A DNA stretch of 64,000 bases from an uncultured Spirochaetales bacterium (GTDB lineage Bacteria > Spirochaetota > Spirochaetia > Sphaerochaetales > Sphaerochaetaceae), in contig CASDRY010000145.1 of assembly GCA_949283235.1 (NCBI GenBank), positions 1 through 64,000 on the forward strand, given 5' to 3'. Numbering within the stretch: position 1 is the stretch's first letter; every line of letters begins with the position of its first letter. The notes under the pieces are model-generated. The model did not search any database. It was given only the letters and a program-made list of their open reading frames with translations, and was not told the DNA's origin. Made by a program: the position numbers and the translations under genes. Positions 52,319-61,266 of this stretch are shown piece by piece.

Positions 52319-53320
52319 ATGGCGAGGAAAAAGAAAACCAAGAAAAAGAGCAAGCTTAAAAGGCTGCTTATAACATTGCTTATACTTATTGTACTGTTCC
52401 TAGTACTTTGTTTCATTACACCTCCTGATACAGATAATGGGATTACAGCAGATGGAGAGATCAAAGGACTGGAACTTCCGCGTCCTATCGATGGAGAGCA
52501 GATAATAACCCATACTGGTTATACTCTCTCATACAATGAGGAATATGAGCTTCCATCATATGTTGCCTATGAACTGACCAAGGCTGAGGTACTTGGAGGA
52601 GAAGACAGGGAAGATAATTTCAGAGCAGACAATTCCGTGCGTACAGGCTCAGCTTCATTGGATGATTATCGTGGTTCAGGATATGACAGAGGGCATATGG
52701 CCCCAGCTGCTGACTTCAAATGGTCTGCAGAGGCTATGAGCGATACATTCTATCTTTCCAATATGTGCCCACAGGATCCATCATTCAATAGAGGGATATG
52801 GGCGGATCTTGAAGCAGTTGTAAGGACAATGGCCTATGATAACGAATCTGTATATGTGGTAACTGGACCCGTACTGACAGATGGCCCTTATGAGACTATC
52901 GGAGAGAATAAGGTGGCTGTGCCTAAGCGCTTCTATAAAGTCGTCCTTGATTACACCAATCCAGATATCAAAGCTATCGGATTCGTGCTTCCGAATGAGA
53001 ACTCAGATAAATCGCTCCAGAGCTTTGCAATGACAGTTGATGAAGTGGAGGAAATCACAGGTCTCGATTTCTATCCCGCTCTTCCAGATGAAGAGGAAGC
53101 TGTAATTGAAAGCGAGATGAGCACAGCAGACTGGAATTTCACAGCATTCATGCCAACTGGAGAAACGGCAGATCCATCTGAGCTTGATTACGTGGCACCT
53201 TCATCATCTCTCAAGGACAAGGTTCTGAATACAGCTATCTCGGTTTTTGTGGACATAAAAGGCGAAGTCTTTGATATGCTGGGAATAAGGGAAATAGCTG
53301 AAACTATAGGTCTTATCTAA
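52319..53320 (+). CDS. Membrane-anchored DNA/RNA non-specific endonuclease
   Basis: This 333-aa protein has a very basic N-terminus (Lys-rich), one membrane segment (about 17-38), and an extracytoplasmic nuclease domain of the NucA/EndoG type. The catalytic motif DRGHMAP (His of the Arg-Gly-His triad) at about 120-126 is followed by the metal-binding NRGIWADLE. Such enzymes cut external DNA for nutrients or compete with foreign DNA. No inhibitor gene is adjacent. Confidence 0.9.
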   Translation: MARKKKTKKKSKLKRLLITLLILIVLFLVLCFITPPDTDNGITADGEIKGLELPRPIDGEQIITHTGYTLSYNEEYELPSYVAYELTKAEVLGGEDREDNFRADNSVRTGSASLDDYRGSGYDRGHMAPAADFKWSAEAMSDTFYLSNMCPQDPSFNRGIWADLEAVVRTMAYDNESVYVVTGPVLTDGPYETIGENKVAVPKRFYKVVLDYTNPDIKAIGFVLPNENSDKSLQSFAMTVDEVEEITGLDFYPALPDEEEAVIESEMSTADWNFTAFMPTGETADPSELDYVAPSSSLKDKVLNTAISVFVDIKGEVFDMLGIREIAETIGLI

Positions 53321-53330
53321 GATTGAGGAG

Positions 53331-53336
53331 TATAAT
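53331..53336 (+). promoter_or_regulatory. -10 element giving a probable leaderless aldo/keto reductase mRNA
   Basis: TATAAT ends 6 nt before the ATG at 53343. GAGGAG lies upstream of the -10 and would be outside the transcript. Confidence 0.55.
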
Positions 53337-53342
53337 CTGCAT

Positions 53343-54452
53343 ATGGATAATTTATTTGATTTGAATAAAGGCAAACTTGGATTCGGGCTTATGAGGCTTC
53401 CGAAAGATGGAAGCGGAAAGATAGATGAGAAAGAAACTGCCTCTATGGTAGATAGATTCCTCGAAGCGGGTTTTACCTATTTCGATACAGCTTATGTCTA
53501 CCCCGGTTCTGAGGAGATCTTCAGGAAGACGATAGGATCAAGACACAGGAGAGATAGCTATACAATCGCATCCAAAATGTCAGGATGGGCGTTATCGAAA
53601 GAGAAGAGTCCTGAGAAGATGTTTGAAGAACAGCTTGAAAGGACTGGTCTTGATTACTTTGATTTCTACCTGCTTCACAGCGTACAGAAGGACCATCTTC
53701 CTACCTATGAGAAGTATGATGCATGGTCATACTGCGCAAAGCTGAAGAAGGAAGGAAAGATAAGGCATTTCGGATTCTCATTCCATGACACCCCGGAGCT
53801 TCTTGATAAACTTCTCAATGAGCATCCAGAAACGGAGTTCGTGCAGCTTCAGATAAACTATCTGGACTGGACAAGTCCAAGGGTGCAGTCTGAAGGGATC
53901 TACCGCATTGCAAGGAAACACAACAAGCCTATTATCATAATGGAGCCTGTGAAAGGTGGTCTTCTTTCAAATCTCATGCCAGAGATTACAAAACCCTTCG
54001 GAAACAAGACTCCAGCTTCCTATGCACTGAGATACGCTGCAGGATTGGATGGAGTTCTTGCAGTGCTTTCCGGAATGAGCACTCCCGAGCAGCTTGAGGA
54101 GAACATAAAGACATTCTCTCCATTCGAAAAACTCAATGAAAGCGAACTTGAAGCTATAAAGGAAGTGAAGAAAAGCATTGAGGATTTGCAGGTAATACAA
54201 TGCACTTCATGCAGGTACTGCACTCCTGGATGCCCGAAGAAGATTGCTATCCCTGATATCTTCAGATACATGAATGAAGCTTCCGTTCTTTCTGATAAAT
54301 CCAGACCTAAGGAAAGTTATGCTTCCATGATAGCTGATGGAAAATCTGGAAGAGCAACAGATTGTATCAAATGCGGAAAGTGCGAGAAGACTTGTCCTCA
54401 GAAACTTCCTATTAGAGAACTGCTTGAAAAAGCAGAAAGCATACTCTGCTAA
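53343..54452 (+). CDS. Aldo/keto reductase with C-terminal ferredoxin domain (second copy)
   Basis: This 369-aa protein has an aldo/keto reductase barrel (FGLMRLP, FDTAYVYPGSEE with the active-site Asp and Tyr, YLLHS). Two C-terminal Cys clusters, CTSCRYCTPGCP and CIKCGKCEKTCP, suit [4Fe-4S] centres. The catalytic Tyr is preserved, unlike in the homologue at 21054. The last 30 codons plus the terminator are duplicated at 63322. The natural substrate is unknown. Confidence 0.9.
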   Translation: MDNLFDLNKGKLGFGLMRLPKDGSGKIDEKETASMVDRFLEAGFTYFDTAYVYPGSEEIFRKTIGSRHRRDSYTIASKMSGWALSKEKSPEKMFEEQLERTGLDYFDFYLLHSVQKDHLPTYEKYDAWSYCAKLKKEGKIRHFGFSFHDTPELLDKLLNEHPETEFVQLQINYLDWTSPRVQSEGIYRIARKHNKPIIIMEPVKGGLLSNLMPEITKPFGNKTPASYALRYAAGLDGVLAVLSGMSTPEQLEENIKTFSPFEKLNESELEAIKEVKKSIEDLQVIQCTSCRYCTPGCPKKIAIPDIFRYMNEASVLSDKSRPKESYASMIADGKSGRATDCIKCGKCEKTCPQKLPIRELLEKAESILC

Positions 54453-54493
54453 GAGAGAAGCTCCCTGTCAGATAATGGCAAGGGAGCTTCTAT
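54365..54493 (+). repeat. Copy A of a ~128-bp duplicated segment (gene 3' end plus terminator)
   Basis: The final ~30 codons of the aldo/keto reductase, its stop and the terminator are nearly identical to 63322-63449. The differences are one missing A in copy B, a G-to-T change before the stem, and the last bases. This copy is the intact source. Confidence 0.9.
54456..54491. terminator. Bidirectional terminator between the reductase and DASS genes
   Basis: An 11-bp stem AGAAGCTCCCT / AGGGAGCTTCT with a 14-nt loop lies between two convergent genes. The T-runs are short, so its efficiency is uncertain. Confidence 0.65.
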
Positions 54494-55876
54494 TCATAGA
54501 CCAAAAACTGAAAACACAGACAACCAGATAGCAATAACGATTGCAGAAACGACGGTCATCACAATACCTCGCTTAGCAAGATCTCCAGGGGTGAATGCAC
54601 CAGATGAAAATGGAATGACATTCACAGGACTAGATGTAACAACAATGAAAGCCAAAGCTGAGGAGAAAATGCAAGGAGCAACAAGATTCCATGCCGCAAT
54701 ATCCAAAGAAGTACTCAAGGTTATCATGATAGGAACAAGGAGGATTCCTGCAACTGTATTGCTGCTGAACATGATCTTCAGAACAGATACTGTAAGAACT
54801 ATGTAAAACACCCTTACGAAGACATTCGACCTGAGCAATGCCGGAATAAAGAGTATATTGGCCAGTCCTTCAGCAACACCTGTCGAGAAAAGCACATCTC
54901 CTAACAAGAGTCCACTGCATATAAGGATAATCGAATCCCAGTTGATACTCCTAACGGAACTCTTCCAGTCCAGCACAGCTATTCCAGGAAGAAAGAGCAC
55001 TACCCCTGCAAAAAGAGCGACCATATGGCTTGGTATATCAAGGCTCGATCCAAGAATCCAGAAAATGATTGCTAGTATAAAATCCGCCAGCAAGAATCCT
55101 TCCTTAAGACCAAAAGGAGGTAAATCGCTATCTATAACAAGCGGACTCTGGTCCTTGATTTCCCTGGACAGGATAATCCAGCCGCAAACAAGAAGCGTCA
55201 AGGCAATAGGTACACCTATAAGCATCCAATGTCCGAAGCTTATCGAGACACCTGCATACTGTTCCATATATGTAACAGCAACTAGATTGGATCCTGTGGC
55301 TATGGGAGTTGCGACGCCTCCGAAAGCAGGTCCCCATGCAACACCTATCATCATCACCTTGGCAAGCCTGCTGTAATCAGGACGGTTTCTAGCCTCTTCC
55401 AGAATCGCTGTTGCCAAGGGGAAGATAATAGCAGCTGCTGCTACCTCTGTAACCCACATAGCAAGAAGCATCCCAGCAAGCATAAGACCGAAAAGCACCT
55501 GCCTAGGCCTATTTCCAAACAGACCGAATATGATTACTGCAATACGCTTTCCAAGTGCTGTATGCTGAAAAGCATTACCAAGAAGGAGCACACCTAGGAA
55601 GAAAACGAAAGTGCTATCTCCGAAGCTTGATGCGACTGCTTCGGGGAAATCCATGAGGCCGAGAGCAGGAACAAGAAGCAGCAAGGATAAAGAGACCACA
55701 GACATGGGTGCAAGCTGAAAACACCAGCTTATTACGGCATAAACAAGCAATGCGATGGCAATAATACCTTCTGCTCCGCTTCCAAGCTGCAAGACAGAAT
55801 TAATTGCATCTGCAAAGAAACCTGCAAGAACAACAAGGAACAGGAGCAGATAGAAAAATACTGATCTGCTCTTCAT
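54494..55876 (-). CDS. DASS/SLC13-family dicarboxylate or anion transporter
   Basis: This 460-aa protein has about 11-12 membrane helices and two inverted repeats of the DASS family. It shows WVTEVAAAAIIFPL, then ATPIATGSNLVAVTYMEQYAG (S-N-x motif), and in the second half FSSNTVAGILLVPIM and ITSSPVNVIPFSSG. Sodium-driven import of di- or tricarboxylates is the usual role. It is the last gene of the sigma-54 operon, 8 nt after the TIM-barrel gene, with AAGGTAATCT before the ATG. Two carboxylate transporters of different type in one operon is notable. Confidence 0.88.
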   Translation of the reverse strand: MKSRSVFFYLLLFLVVLAGFFADAINSVLQLGSGAEGIIAIALLVYAVISWCFQLAPMSVVSLSLLLLVPALGLMDFPEAVASSFGDSTFVFFLGVLLLGNAFQHTALGKRIAVIIFGLFGNRPRQVLFGLMLAGMLLAMWVTEVAAAAIIFPLATAILEEARNRPDYSRLAKVMMIGVAWGPAFGGVATPIATGSNLVAVTYMEQYAGVSISFGHWMLIGVPIALTLLVCGWIILSREIKDQSPLVIDSDLPPFGLKEGFLLADFILAIIFWILGSSLDIPSHMVALFAGVVLFLPGIAVLDWKSSVRSINWDSIILICSGLLLGDVLFSTGVAEGLANILFIPALLRSNVFVRVFYIVLTVSVLKIMFSSNTVAGILLVPIMITLSTSLDIAAWNLVAPCIFSSALAFIVVTSSPVNVIPFSSGAFTPGDLAKRGIVMTVVSAIVIAIWLSVFSVFGL

Positions 55877-55884
55877 AGATTACC

Positions 55885-56712
55885 TTAAAGCGTGATTGAC
55901 TTAAGTGCCCTCACTGTATCGCTTACAGCACCCTCGACAGGGAGCCTCTCAACACTGCTTGCAGCAACAAAACCTACGGCAACAGTGTTCTGTACAACCT
56001 TCTCCACGTCGGATGGAGAGACTATAGGTCCTCCATGACACATCGGAATGATTGAAGGCTTTACACGTTTTGCTGCGGAAAGTATAGCCTCAGTTTTCTC
56101 AATCGCAACATCCAAAGGACTTGCTTTCATAACACCGACATCGCCGCCAGCTGTAAGTCCAACATGAGATACGATGATATCAATATCTGCATCAGCAAGC
56201 ATCTCGGCCTCTTCTGGGTTATAGCAGTAAGCCATAGTGAAGAAACCAAGTTTCTTTGCGAGAACAAGGCTTTCAACTTCTCTCTTGAAACCAAGCCCAA
56301 CCTGTTCTAGCTCCTGCCTTATAGGACCGCTGAGTTTTCCTATTGTAGGGAAATTGATCACTCCGCTGTAACCTATTGTAGAAAGAGAAGTGAGGAATTC
56401 CTCCATATCCCTTGTAGGATCAACTCCGTAGATACCCGCGACAACAGGAGTCTTTCTAGCCATATTCAGAATCTGTGTACGCCCCATATCATAGACAATC
56501 TGGTTAGCATCCCCTATCGGCAGATTACCCGCGATACTGGCAATGCCGTTCATCCTATACTGGCCGGAGTTATAAACGATAATCATATCAGCTCCAGCTT
56601 TCTCCTCTACTCTTGCCATCAGGCCATTTCCTGCAGCAGCCGCAAGGATAAGTTTTCTTTTATCTACACAGTTATTGAGGCTTGCAATAACCTCTTCCCT
56701 ATTGAATCTCAT
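55885..56712 (-). CDS. TIM-barrel 'phosphoenolpyruvate hydrolase-like' protein (Tm-1 C-terminal half)
   Basis: This 275-aa protein belongs to the TIM-barrel family annotated as phosphoenolpyruvate hydrolase-like (PF09370). Segments seen are ILAAAAGNGLMARVEEKAGADMIIVYNSG, VVAGIYGVDPTRDM, GVINFPTIG, VSHVGLTAGGDVGV and MCHGGPIVSP, the last with likely active-site residues. The start overlaps the UPF0261 stop by 4 nt. In the tomato Tm-1 protein this domain follows a UPF0261 domain in one chain. True reaction unknown. Confidence 0.85.
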   Translation of the reverse strand: MRFNREEVIASLNNCVDKRKLILAAAAGNGLMARVEEKAGADMIIVYNSGQYRMNGIASIAGNLPIGDANQIVYDMGRTQILNMARKTPVVAGIYGVDPTRDMEEFLTSLSTIGYSGVINFPTIGKLSGPIRQELEQVGLGFKREVESLVLAKKLGFFTMAYCYNPEEAEMLADADIDIIVSHVGLTAGGDVGVMKASPLDVAIEKTEAILSAAKRVKPSIIPMCHGGPIVSPSDVEKVVQNTVAVGFVAASSVERLPVEGAVSDTVRALKSITL

Positions 56713-57923
56713 TTCTCCTCCTTTTCCATCATCGAAAGAAACCTTGCAAGAATCGTCTCAGCAAAAGCTTCGTCATTTATGTGGCAATCAACACTTGTCA
56801 CAGCCACTGTTGCAGGAAGTTTTGATGAAAGTTCATCAATAAAGGCTTTATCAGCTTCTGGAAGCCAGAATACTTTCCCTTCAGAATCGACATTATCGAA
56901 ACCCTTCAGAGGAATAATTACTTCTGTCCTTCCTGGAATAGAGCAGCCCAATCTCTCTGCAAAGAGAGCCGCAGCTTTTTTCATCTCATTTGCATCTGCC
57001 CTCATTTTCACCGATGCAGGACTGTGCTTATAAAGCATTCTGGCTTTCTGTGTTTCTGTAAGGCTATCCTCTGTTCCAAGATTGATCATCTCAAGAGCTC
57101 CAGGAACAACAATATATGGAATACCCATTTTCACAGCTCCTCGAAGCCTTTCATCTCCAACTGGATAGATTCCACCTGCAACCTCATCGATGATTTCCGT
57201 AGTCGTAACATCAATAACTCCAGAGAAATACCCGGAACGAATCATCTTCTCCATAATCTTTCCGCCGGAAACACCCCTTGCATGGAAAATAAGGACCTCA
57301 TATCCAAGGGCCTCAAGTCTTGCCGTAAGCCTGTCAACACAGGGAGTGGTAACACCAAAACAGCTTATCGCAATAGCTTTCTTCTCGCTCTTGGAAAGAA
57401 CTCCTGCCTCAATCATTCCCGTAAGAATAGAGGCTGCTTCTTTCAGCATATAGCGTGTAAGGAAATTCAGGTTCTGCACATCCACTACAGGATTCAGGAG
57501 GAGGATATCCTCCCCCTGAACATAGGGAAGCGTATTTCCAGAAGCCATCGTCGTGACTATCAGCTTCGGTATACCAATTGGAAGTTCATGCATCGCAGCC
57601 GATGCCATTGTGGTTCCGCCAGATCCTCCCAGAGAGATGATTGCATCGAGCTTTTTCTCTTCATATAGCTCTCTGACAACTCTTTTGAGGCCATCTGTCA
57701 TCATATTGATTGCCTCACTTCTAACCTTGGAACTGAGAATTCTCTCAAGATTCTCTCCTGCGACCTCAGCTTGCGAGATATCCACACAATCAGGGCTTTT
57801 GCGACTCATACCCATGTCAACAACTATTACATCAAGGCCATTCCTCTCGATCTCCTCCTTAAGAAACAGAGCTTCATCAGCCTTTGTATCCATTGTTGAG
57901 CAAAGGACAACTTTCTTTCCCAT
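56709..57923 (-). CDS. UPF0261/Tm-1-like ATP-binding protein (Tm-1 N-terminal half)
   Basis: This 404-aa protein matches PF06792. It starts KKVVLCSTMDTKADEALFLKEEIERNG, has IISLGGSGGTTMASAAMHELPIG (nucleotide-binding-like Gly-rich loop), LIVTTMASGNT, CFGVTTPCV, and the closing NDEAFAE segment. The family name comes from the tomato antiviral Tm-1, whose N-terminal domain binds viral helicase. In bacteria the function is unknown. AAGGGGGATTT precedes the ATG. It lies 10 nt after the TRAP permease and overlaps the TIM-barrel gene by 4 nt. Confidence 0.88.
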   Translation of the reverse strand: MGKKVVLCSTMDTKADEALFLKEEIERNGLDVIVVDMGMSRKSPDCVDISQAEVAGENLERILSSKVRSEAINMMTDGLKRVVRELYEEKKLDAIISLGGSGGTTMASAAMHELPIGIPKLIVTTMASGNTLPYVQGEDILLLNPVVDVQNLNFLTRYMLKEAASILTGMIEAGVLSKSEKKAIAISCFGVTTPCVDRLTARLEALGYEVLIFHARGVSGGKIMEKMIRSGYFSGVIDVTTTEIIDEVAGGIYPVGDERLRGAVKMGIPYIVVPGALEMINLGTEDSLTETQKARMLYKHSPASVKMRADANEMKKAAALFAERLGCSIPGRTEVIIPLKGFDNVDSEGKVFWLPEADKAFIDELSSKLPATVAVTSVDCHINDEAFAETILARFLSMMEKEEK

Positions 57924-57933
57924 AAATCCCCCT

Positions 57934-59871
57934 TTAAGCCATTGCGGGAGTTGATTTCTTTCTTGTCTTCGAAATCTGCATAACCATAAGAACTATGAAA
58001 CATGCAAGACCTATGAAATCGAAGACATAGAGAGGAATGAGACAACCTATAGCACCTACTATAGCGATAATCCTTTCCGCAATCGTAAGCTTCATTCTGA
58101 AATAACCTTCTACAGCAATAATGAAACAGAAAAGGAATGATACGCACATCAATACCGCCCAGAACCACTGCAGTGCAGTTCCCTGAAGCAGAAGCTCAGG
58201 CCTATACAGGAACAGGAACGGAAGAACAAAGCCCATGATGGCCAATCGCATACCTGTCAGACATGTCTTCATGAAGTTAGCGCCAGCAAGTCCTGAAGCT
58301 ACAAGGCCTCCTATCGCGACAGGTGGGGTAAGAGCACTCATCTCAGCGAAGTAGAACACGAAGAAATGTGCAACAACTACTGGAACACCGAAAGAGATAA
58401 GAGCAGGCGCGCCAAGAAGAGCTGCAAGTACATATGCTGATCCTGAAGGCATTCCCATTCCGAATAGCGTACATGTGAATGCAATGACAATTGCAAGAAT
58501 AAGCATGTTATCTCCAGCAAGTGAGAGTGCAAACTGGCTGATTTTGCTTGAGAGTCCTGTTGAAGTCATCATAACAACTACAACACCCATACAAGCCATA
58601 ACCATTGCAATGCTTGCAACAGTTCTTGAACCGTTATCAAGACCATCACATACCTTCTTGAAGAAGGACTTCACAGGATGTTCGACCTTAAGCACAAACT
58701 GCTGGATAAAACCAACGACAAGAAGGCTAATGATTGAATACACAAGCGCTTTCTGTGAAGACTCACCCATTACCATGAGTCCTACAAGAACTACAAGAGG
58801 AATGAGGAATACAAGAAGACTTATAAATGCACTATGGAACTCAGGCAGAAGCTCCTTCTTCATATCCTCATCATCCATCTTGAGAGTCTTAATATAAACA
58901 CTGAGCGCAATTCCAAGATAGTAAAGGATTGCAGGAGTAAAACCGATGAAGACAAGGTTGATGTAAGGAATACCTGTCCAGCTTGCGATGATGAATGCAG
59001 CAGCATTCATAACAGGTGGAAGGATAGCTCCTCCTGTAGCTGCCGCAGCTTCTGTAGCAGCTGTGAATTCAGGTGTATATCCTCTTTTCTTCATCAGCGG
59101 CATACATACAGAACCTGTAAGAGTGATGTTGGCTGCAACACTACCAGAAATCATACCGATGAGACCTGCGGAAATGACAGAAACCTGTGCAGTACCTGAA
59201 CGGATTTTGCTTCCAGCCTTCATAGCAACAGCCATAATCGCATTGATTGCACCGAACGCATCAAGCATACCACCAAAGATAGTGAAAAGAACAATCGTAT
59301 TGGCACTGACGGATGCAAGCATACCATAAATACCATCGAAATTGGTTGTTACATATGTAATAAGACGGCTAAATGGAAGACCGCCATGGAAGAATGGCCC
59401 TGGAAGATATGGACCGAAATAGCCATAAAGAAGAGCGATTCCTGAAATGATAGGAATAACCCATCCCCATGTCATCTTTGTAGCAATCATAATCAGGACA
59501 AGCATGCTCAGACCACTCAGGACCTTGTTGAGAGGTGGTGTTCCGAAAGATGTCATGAAGTCGGTGTAATGTACATGTATATATACACCAGTTATTATGC
59601 TTGCAATAAGCATTATGATCATAAGCCATCCGCGGATGGTAGGCTTATTATTCTTTATCTTGATAGCCTGAAGACAGACTATTACAAGCGATAGCATGAT
59701 ATGAATGTTTATATGCTGACCTGCTTGGAATATCGTGAAATTTGCGGCTACAAGATGGTAAATACCCATCAGGACTGCAACACCATAGGTTGCTCTATCA
59801 ATTATTAAATCGAGTCCTTCCTTTTTCTTTTTCTCAGGTTCAGTCCCCTGTACAACAGCTTCTTCAGCCAT
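57934..59871 (-). CDS. TRAP transporter fused permease (second copy)
   Basis: This 645-aa fused DctQ-DctM permease for a TAXI receptor is collinear with the copy at 8521. It has about 16 helices, GMISGSVAANITLTGSVCMPLMKKRGY, GGAILPPVMNAAAFI, and GMGMPSGSAYVLAALL. AAAAGGAG precedes the ATG. The TAXI receptor gene lies 89 nt upstream with a hairpin between. Operon order is receptor, permease, UPF0261, TIM-barrel, DASS. Confidence 0.92.
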   Translation of the reverse strand: MAEEAVVQGTEPEKKKKEGLDLIIDRATYGVAVLMGIYHLVAANFTIFQAGQHINIHIMLSLVIVCLQAIKIKNNKPTIRGWLMIIMLIASIITGVYIHVHYTDFMTSFGTPPLNKVLSGLSMLVLIMIATKMTWGWVIPIISGIALLYGYFGPYLPGPFFHGGLPFSRLITYVTTNFDGIYGMLASVSANTIVLFTIFGGMLDAFGAINAIMAVAMKAGSKIRSGTAQVSVISAGLIGMISGSVAANITLTGSVCMPLMKKRGYTPEFTAATEAAAATGGAILPPVMNAAAFIIASWTGIPYINLVFIGFTPAILYYLGIALSVYIKTLKMDDEDMKKELLPEFHSAFISLLVFLIPLVVLVGLMVMGESSQKALVYSIISLLVVGFIQQFVLKVEHPVKSFFKKVCDGLDNGSRTVASIAMVMACMGVVVVMMTSTGLSSKISQFALSLAGDNMLILAIVIAFTCTLFGMGMPSGSAYVLAALLGAPALISFGVPVVVAHFFVFYFAEMSALTPPVAIGGLVASGLAGANFMKTCLTGMRLAIMGFVLPFLFLYRPELLLQGTALQWFWAVLMCVSFLFCFIIAVEGYFRMKLTIAERIIAIVGAIGCLIPLYVFDFIGLACFIVLMVMQISKTRKKSTPAMA

Positions 59872-59911
59872 AATGACTCCTTTTGCTTAGATTTTCGTAA
59901 CAAGATGCCTC

Positions 59912-59933
59912 CTCTCGCAGAAAACTGCGAGAG
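59912..59933 (-). promoter_or_regulatory. Intercistronic hairpin between TAXI receptor and permease
   Basis: A perfect 9-bp stem CTCTCGCAG / CTGCGAGAG with a 4-nt loop. No T-run follows, so it is not a full terminator. It would protect the receptor mRNA from 3' decay and raise receptor relative to permease. Confidence 0.65.
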
Positions 59934-59960
59934 AATGCTCATTAAATCTTACTTTTTCGA

Positions 59961-61025
59961 TTATTCGCCGTAGACGATGAATGAATCCTGCCAGTATCCA
60001 GCTTCTTTAAGAGCTTTTGCAGCACCTGGATGGAAAGGAACACTCTCTATGCATACGCCTGTGCATACTTCCTCAAATCCATTGAAATATGTGGATGTTG
60101 CTTTGAGTGTATCGAGGTTATCAAGGACAGCCTTGGTATACTGATACATATCCTCTTCAGATACGCTTGCATCTGCCACGATAAGACCAGAATTCGTAGG
60201 ACAAAGAATCTCAACACCTTCCGGGATGGAATCTTCCTCAGCACTTGTAAGATATCCGCCACCAAGACCTGCATTCATTTCATGAATTGCTTCTGCAATT
60301 TCCGGATCCATGCTGAGAAGACGGATTCCATCTGTTGCCTTAAGTTCAAGAAGACCGCTGATAGGAGCTCCGTTTGACCATGAACCTACAAATGCATCAA
60401 GTCTTCCATCCTTAAGAGCTGTATATCCTTCATTCCATGTGAAGTTATCAATTCTTATCTTGTCCGTTAGACCATATGCATCGAAAACAGCCATCAGAAC
60501 AGAAGCTGTAGAAGAGCCTACAGGGGAAAGGCCAACTCTCTTTCCTTCAAGATCTTCATATGTCTCAATATCAGAATCAGCAAGAACGACTATAGGGAGA
60601 TCCCATGTAACGAATCCAAAGCACTGAAGCATATGAGACTGGTCAATTGCATGATCGAAGACATCTGTTCCATTCAATGCATTAATCACATCGATGGTTC
60701 CTGCATAACCTGCCTGAATATCACCAGATTCAAGAAGATAAAGAATCTCTGCTCCTCCAGCTGTTGTTACCGTTGATGTACGGAGATCGGTATTAGAATT
60801 GACAACAGAAGAGATTGCCTCAACAACAACATTATCTGTCCCACCGACAGACCCTGTACCTACATTCAGGATATCTGTTTTAGCTCTGGCCGACGAAGAA
60901 CCTGTCGAAGCAGAACCTTCGGACTTATTGCATCCTGCCAGGAGCAGACAAACACAGATAGTAACAAGAAGAACACCGAGGATTCTTCCTTTCTTAGAAT
61001 TTCCGGAACATCTTTTTGCAGACAT
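59961..61025 (-). CDS. TRAP transporter TAXI solute-binding lipoprotein
   Basis: This is the receptor of the second TRAP system (354 aa from the ATG at 61025, where GGAGG lies 5 nt upstream). The signal ends in LLAGC, so unlike the first TAXI receptor it is a lipoprotein. The mature protein begins with a Ser/Gly linker and the TAXI stretch ILNVGTGSVGGTDNVVVEAI; ESGDIQAGYAGTIDV is also typical. It is the first gene of the sigma-54-controlled operon. Ligand unknown; a carboxylate is expected. Confidence 0.92.
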   Translation of the reverse strand: MSAKRCSGNSKKGRILGVLLVTICVCLLLAGCNKSEGSASTGSSSARAKTDILNVGTGSVGGTDNVVVEAISSVVNSNTDLRTSTVTTAGGAEILYLLESGDIQAGYAGTIDVINALNGTDVFDHAIDQSHMLQCFGFVTWDLPIVVLADSDIETYEDLEGKRVGLSPVGSSTASVLMAVFDAYGLTDKIRIDNFTWNEGYTALKDGRLDAFVGSWSNGAPISGLLELKATDGIRLLSMDPEIAEAIHEMNAGLGGGYLTSAEEDSIPEGVEILCPTNSGLIVADASVSEEDMYQYTKAVLDNLDTLKATSTYFNGFEEVCTGVCIESVPFHPGAAKALKEAGYWQDSFIVYGE

Positions 61026-61085
61026 TTCCGCCTCCTTTTGTTTTGATGGACACAAGCAGCAAGCTACTGGTCACATCCGCAAAAA

Positions 61086-61101
61086 TGCATAAAACATGCC
61101 A
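61086..61101 (-). promoter_or_regulatory. Sigma-54 (-24/-12) promoter of the TAXI operon
   Basis: Minus-strand TGGCATGTTTTATGCA fits the TGGCAC-N5-TTGC pattern, with GG and GC exactly 10 nt apart. The predicted start is near 61075, about 50 nt before the TAXI ATG. A sigma-54 activator gene lies directly upstream, which supports the call. Confidence 0.8.
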
Positions 61102-61215
61102 TTATTGGTGAAACAATAGCAAGGTTCACAATTTCTACATATTTATTCTCGTCAGCAACGAAAATTACTACCAAGAATATTCACAGCCCTGAAAAACATG
61201 AATAAAACATCATTA

Positions 61216-61266
61216 ATGTTTCAATTATGTTTCAACTGAAACATCAATGTTTCATTTTCTGTTTCA
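61216..61266. promoter_or_regulatory. Cluster of TGTTTCA boxes, probable activator binding sites
   Basis: Five copies of TGTTTCA occur in 51 bp, four direct (61216, 61227, 61247, 61260) and one inverted (61237). The inverted and third copies form TGAAACAT-CA-ATGTTTCA, a perfect 8+2+8 palindrome. They lie about 140-190 bp upstream of the sigma-54 start, the usual distance for enhancer-like sites. A further TGAAACA is at 61109. Confidence 0.7.

Noticed and set aside
57024-57668. A 214-codon plus-strand frame
   Set aside because: It overlaps the UPF0261 gene on the opposite strand and has no plausible start site or composition.
61216-61266. Repeated TGTTTCA units considered as a CRISPR-like array
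   Set aside because: The unit is only 7 bp with irregular spacing and mixed orientation; regulator boxes explain it better.
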